Of a DNA stretch of 36,092 nt, positions 34,825-36,092 are shown piece by piece. This DNA is from JBEKHT01 sp049511715 (lineage in GTDB: Bacteria > Chloroflexota > Anaerolineae > Anaerolineales > RBG-16-64-43). Numbering within the stretch: position 1 is the first letter of the stretch; every line of letters starts with the position of its first letter. A program made the translations under genes and the position numbers. The stretch lies in the NCBI GenBank assembly GCA_049511715.1, contig JBEKXU010000032.1:1-36092 (forward strand), read 5' to 3'. The notes under the pieces were generated by a model. It saw nothing but the letters and a program-made list of their open reading frames with translations. It was not told the DNA's origin and made no database searches.

Positions 34825-35136
34825 TCATGAAATCGCCTTCCTTACGGTCTCGGTGATTTCTTCCTCCGGCGCGAACCTCACCATCAGCCGGCCGCAGCAG
34901 GATGTCATCCGCCTTTGGTCCAACTGGTAAAAGGTTTGTTTCCCCTCTTCGCGCACCTTTACCAGCCCAGCCTCGCGCAGGATGGCCAGGTGGTGTGAGA
35001 CCGTCGGCTGGGTGACGCGGGTCTGCTCGACAATTTCATTGACCGAGAGCCATCTGCAGCAGCAAATCTTCATGATCTTCTGACGGGTCTCATCAGCCAT
35101 GGCTTTTCCAAAGAGCACAAGGTCAGTCCCGGTCAC
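34825..35136 (-). CDS. arsR: ArsR-family repressor of the hgcAB operon
   Basis: 103 residues from GTG 35136, with AGGAGA 6 bases upstream. A compact winged helix-turn-helix: FGKAMADETRQKIMKI, then VTQPTVSHHLAILREAGLVK and the wing VREEGKQTFYQLD. Three adjacent cysteines (C25-C27 in KICCCRWLSVNEI) sit where ArsR binds As(III), and C80-C81 in MTSCCGRL may complete the site. It is first in arsR-hgcA-hgcB. ArsR-like regulators beside hgcAB are known from other methylators. The effector (As, Hg or another thiophile) cannot be told from sequence. Confidence 0.95.
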   Translation of the reverse strand: MTGTDLVLFGKAMADETRQKIMKICCCRWLSVNEIVEQTRVTQPTVSHHLAILREAGLVKVREEGKQTFYQLDQRRMTSCCGRLMVRFAPEEEITETVRKAIS

Positions 35137-35157
35137 ATAGATCTCCTTCTATTTGAC

Positions 35158-35185
35158 ATTATATAGATGATCGTCTATTTGTCAA
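35158..35185 (-). promoter_or_regulatory. Promoter and ArsR operator of arsR-hgcAB
   Basis: On the minus strand: TTGACA (35185-35180), a 16-base spacer, TATAAT (35163-35158). The spacer holds ATAGACGATCATCTAT (35178-35163), a near-perfect 16-bp palindrome with one mismatched pair, ATAGA/TCTAT at the ends. A repressor bound there would block both boxes. An outer TTGACA on the plus strand (35153-35158) extends the symmetry. Confidence 0.85.
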
Positions 35186-35271
35186 CAGGATGTGAGGGTT
35201 TGTACCTCTGAGACAGTCTTGGGGCGAGTTCGGGGTGGAAGGTCCGGATGTGGCCACCCGGGTGCTGTCCT

Positions 35272-35463
35272 GATCTCAAGGTCACACCCCACGCGCTTCG
35301 CCGCACCTTTGCCCCTTTGTCCTTGAGGCAGGGCATGGACCTGATCACGATCTCACGTCTCATGGGTCATACCTCTTCAGAGATGACCTCGCATTACTTG
35401 ATGCTTGATGAGTCTGATTTGCTACGCTCCCACGAGGCCCACGGGCTTGACTCGTGGCTGTGA
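35272..35463 (+). pseudogene. Truncated integrase, C-terminal 62 residues
   Basis: Codes for LKVTPHALRRTFAPLSLRQG through LMGHTSSEMTSHYLMLDE to HEAHGLDSWL, very close to the C-terminus of the integrase at 25709-26632. The N-terminal 245 residues are missing and the 5' side is unrelated DNA next to the hgc promoter. Box-II His is kept here (LMGH). No start signal; it is a remnant. Confidence 0.93.
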
Positions 35464-35481
35464 AGCGATCCACTCCCACCG

Positions 35482-35525
35482 CCCCTCGTAGCGCGACCCG
35501 AGCGGGACGAGCCGGTCACGAGGGG
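35482..35525 (+). repeat. Hairpin with inverted core relative to 26652-26694
   Basis: Arms CCCCTCGT (35482-35489) and ACGAGGGG (35518-35525) as in the first copy, but the 28-base inside starts AGCGCGACCCGAG, the reverse complement of the end of the first copy's inside. The T-run after it is broken (CATTCTTCC), so termination would be weaker. Confidence 0.8.
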
Positions 35526-36002
35526 CATTCTTCCTAAAACGACTCTAACCAGGGAGAACGCTAGCCTTGGACGACATCGTTCAGGAGGAGGAAATTCCCT
35601 GGCGATGCTGGAGCACTGCACGTCCACACTAGGGCCAGATGATGTGCGACCGTTCCTGGAGGCGGCAGAAATAGAGAGGCAGCCCGTCACGGTCGCCTCT
35701 CCCATGCATCCGGAGCAGCCTCGACATGGTCTGTAACCCTGCCGATCAGGGGTCCGGAGGTTGCTGGCTCCTCCCGGCCTCCGGCGTGCCCGTGTGCTGT
35801 GTGCTGAGTGGTGCGCGCTGTACGCGAATGCCACCGCCGAACCGACAGGAATTGGTCCGGTCTTATGTGCTAACTTCCCCATCTCATCCGCCGCTTTGGC
35901 CAAGAGAAGGGCCACCCATGCCCTCGATGCACATCGGCGGTAGACTGTGTTTTGGAACAAGGAACAATTCAGATCGCAGATCATGCTGAGGAGGAATAGC
36001 AG
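35526..36002. other. Tail of the repeat and gene-free stretch; possible small frame 35605-35736
   Basis: A 43-codon frame (MLEHCTSTLGPDDVRPFLEA, later ASPMHPEQ) parallels 26774-26926. The remainder to 36002 shows no gene. Confidence 0.35.
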
Positions 36003-36092
36003 ATGAGCACCTATAAGACCCGTGATGAGCTAGACGCCGTTCTCTCATCGTTCTGCGCGGCCCATGGTTGTCCCAGTCCTCTCAGTGGTGCC
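36003..36092 (+). CDS. Start of an unidentified gene (runs off window)
   Basis: ATG 36003 follows GAGGAGG with 8 bases of spacing, the best ribosome binding site in this part. The 30 visible codons begin MSTYKTRDELDAVLSSFCAA and are open to the edge. The product cannot be named from so little. Confidence 0.7.
   Translation, partial: MSTYKTRDELDAVLSSFCAAHGCPSPLSGA

Larger units (their letters stand above)
35272..35736 (+). repeat. Right member of the diverged direct repeat
   Basis: Counterpart of 26443-26926: integrase 3' end, hairpin, then a small frame ending at 35736. It brackets the arsenic/mercury island on the right. Confidence 0.8.

Noticed and set aside
1..36092. CRISPR array
   Set aside because: No regularly spaced direct repeats seen anywhere in the window.

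Overview
This window looks like a contig from an uncultured bacterium, most plausibly a member of Chloroflexota. That assignment is an inference from high GC, frequent GTG/TTG starts, a glmS ribozyme, Mop and YjbQ proteins, and an HgcA of the kind carried by many Chloroflexota genomes. No marker gene here settles it.

Positions 1-21,000 are mostly housekeeping. A cut-off IS200/IS605 transposase opens the window. It is followed by a cyclophilin-like protein, an unrecognised protein, YjbQ, an HD-domain protein, a small membrane protein and a Mop protein. glmS lies on the minus strand behind a recognisable glmS ribozyme. Next come a C39-like peptidase, a PiT phosphate permease, miaA, a GT4 glycosyltransferase, a full branched-chain amino-acid-type ABC transporter (binding protein, two permeases, two ATPases) and a CinA with a decayed deamidase domain.

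Positions 21,057-36,092 are accessory. A tRNA-Gly(CCC) has its last 43 bases repeated exactly 4.5 kb downstream (21087-21129 and 25609-25651). Between the copies lie a Bax-inhibitor-1 family protein, a decayed patatin and an AbiEi/AbiEii toxin-antitoxin pair. Immediately after the second copy is a tyrosine recombinase. A truncated paralogue of its C-terminus lies at 35272-35463, so the stretch 26.6-35.3 kb is bracketed by related integrase ends.

The bracketed stretch is a metal(loid) island with two blocks. The arsenic block (minus strand, 30550 to 27176) is arsR, a redox-disulfide thioredoxin, ACR3, a nine-cysteine mini-protein, a 57-residue protein, a broken Fe-S protein and arsC. The mercury block (minus strand, 35136 to 33527) is a second arsR, hgcA and hgcB: the corrinoid protein and ferredoxin that make methylmercury. 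A near-perfect ArsR-type palindrome lies between the -35 and -10 boxes of the hgc promoter, pointing to metalloid- or thiol-responsive control of mercury methylation. A Tat-exported DUF362 protein and a broken PEP-mutase-like gene lie between the blocks. Several island genes carry nonsense or frameshift lesions, while hgcA, hgcB and their regulator are intact.
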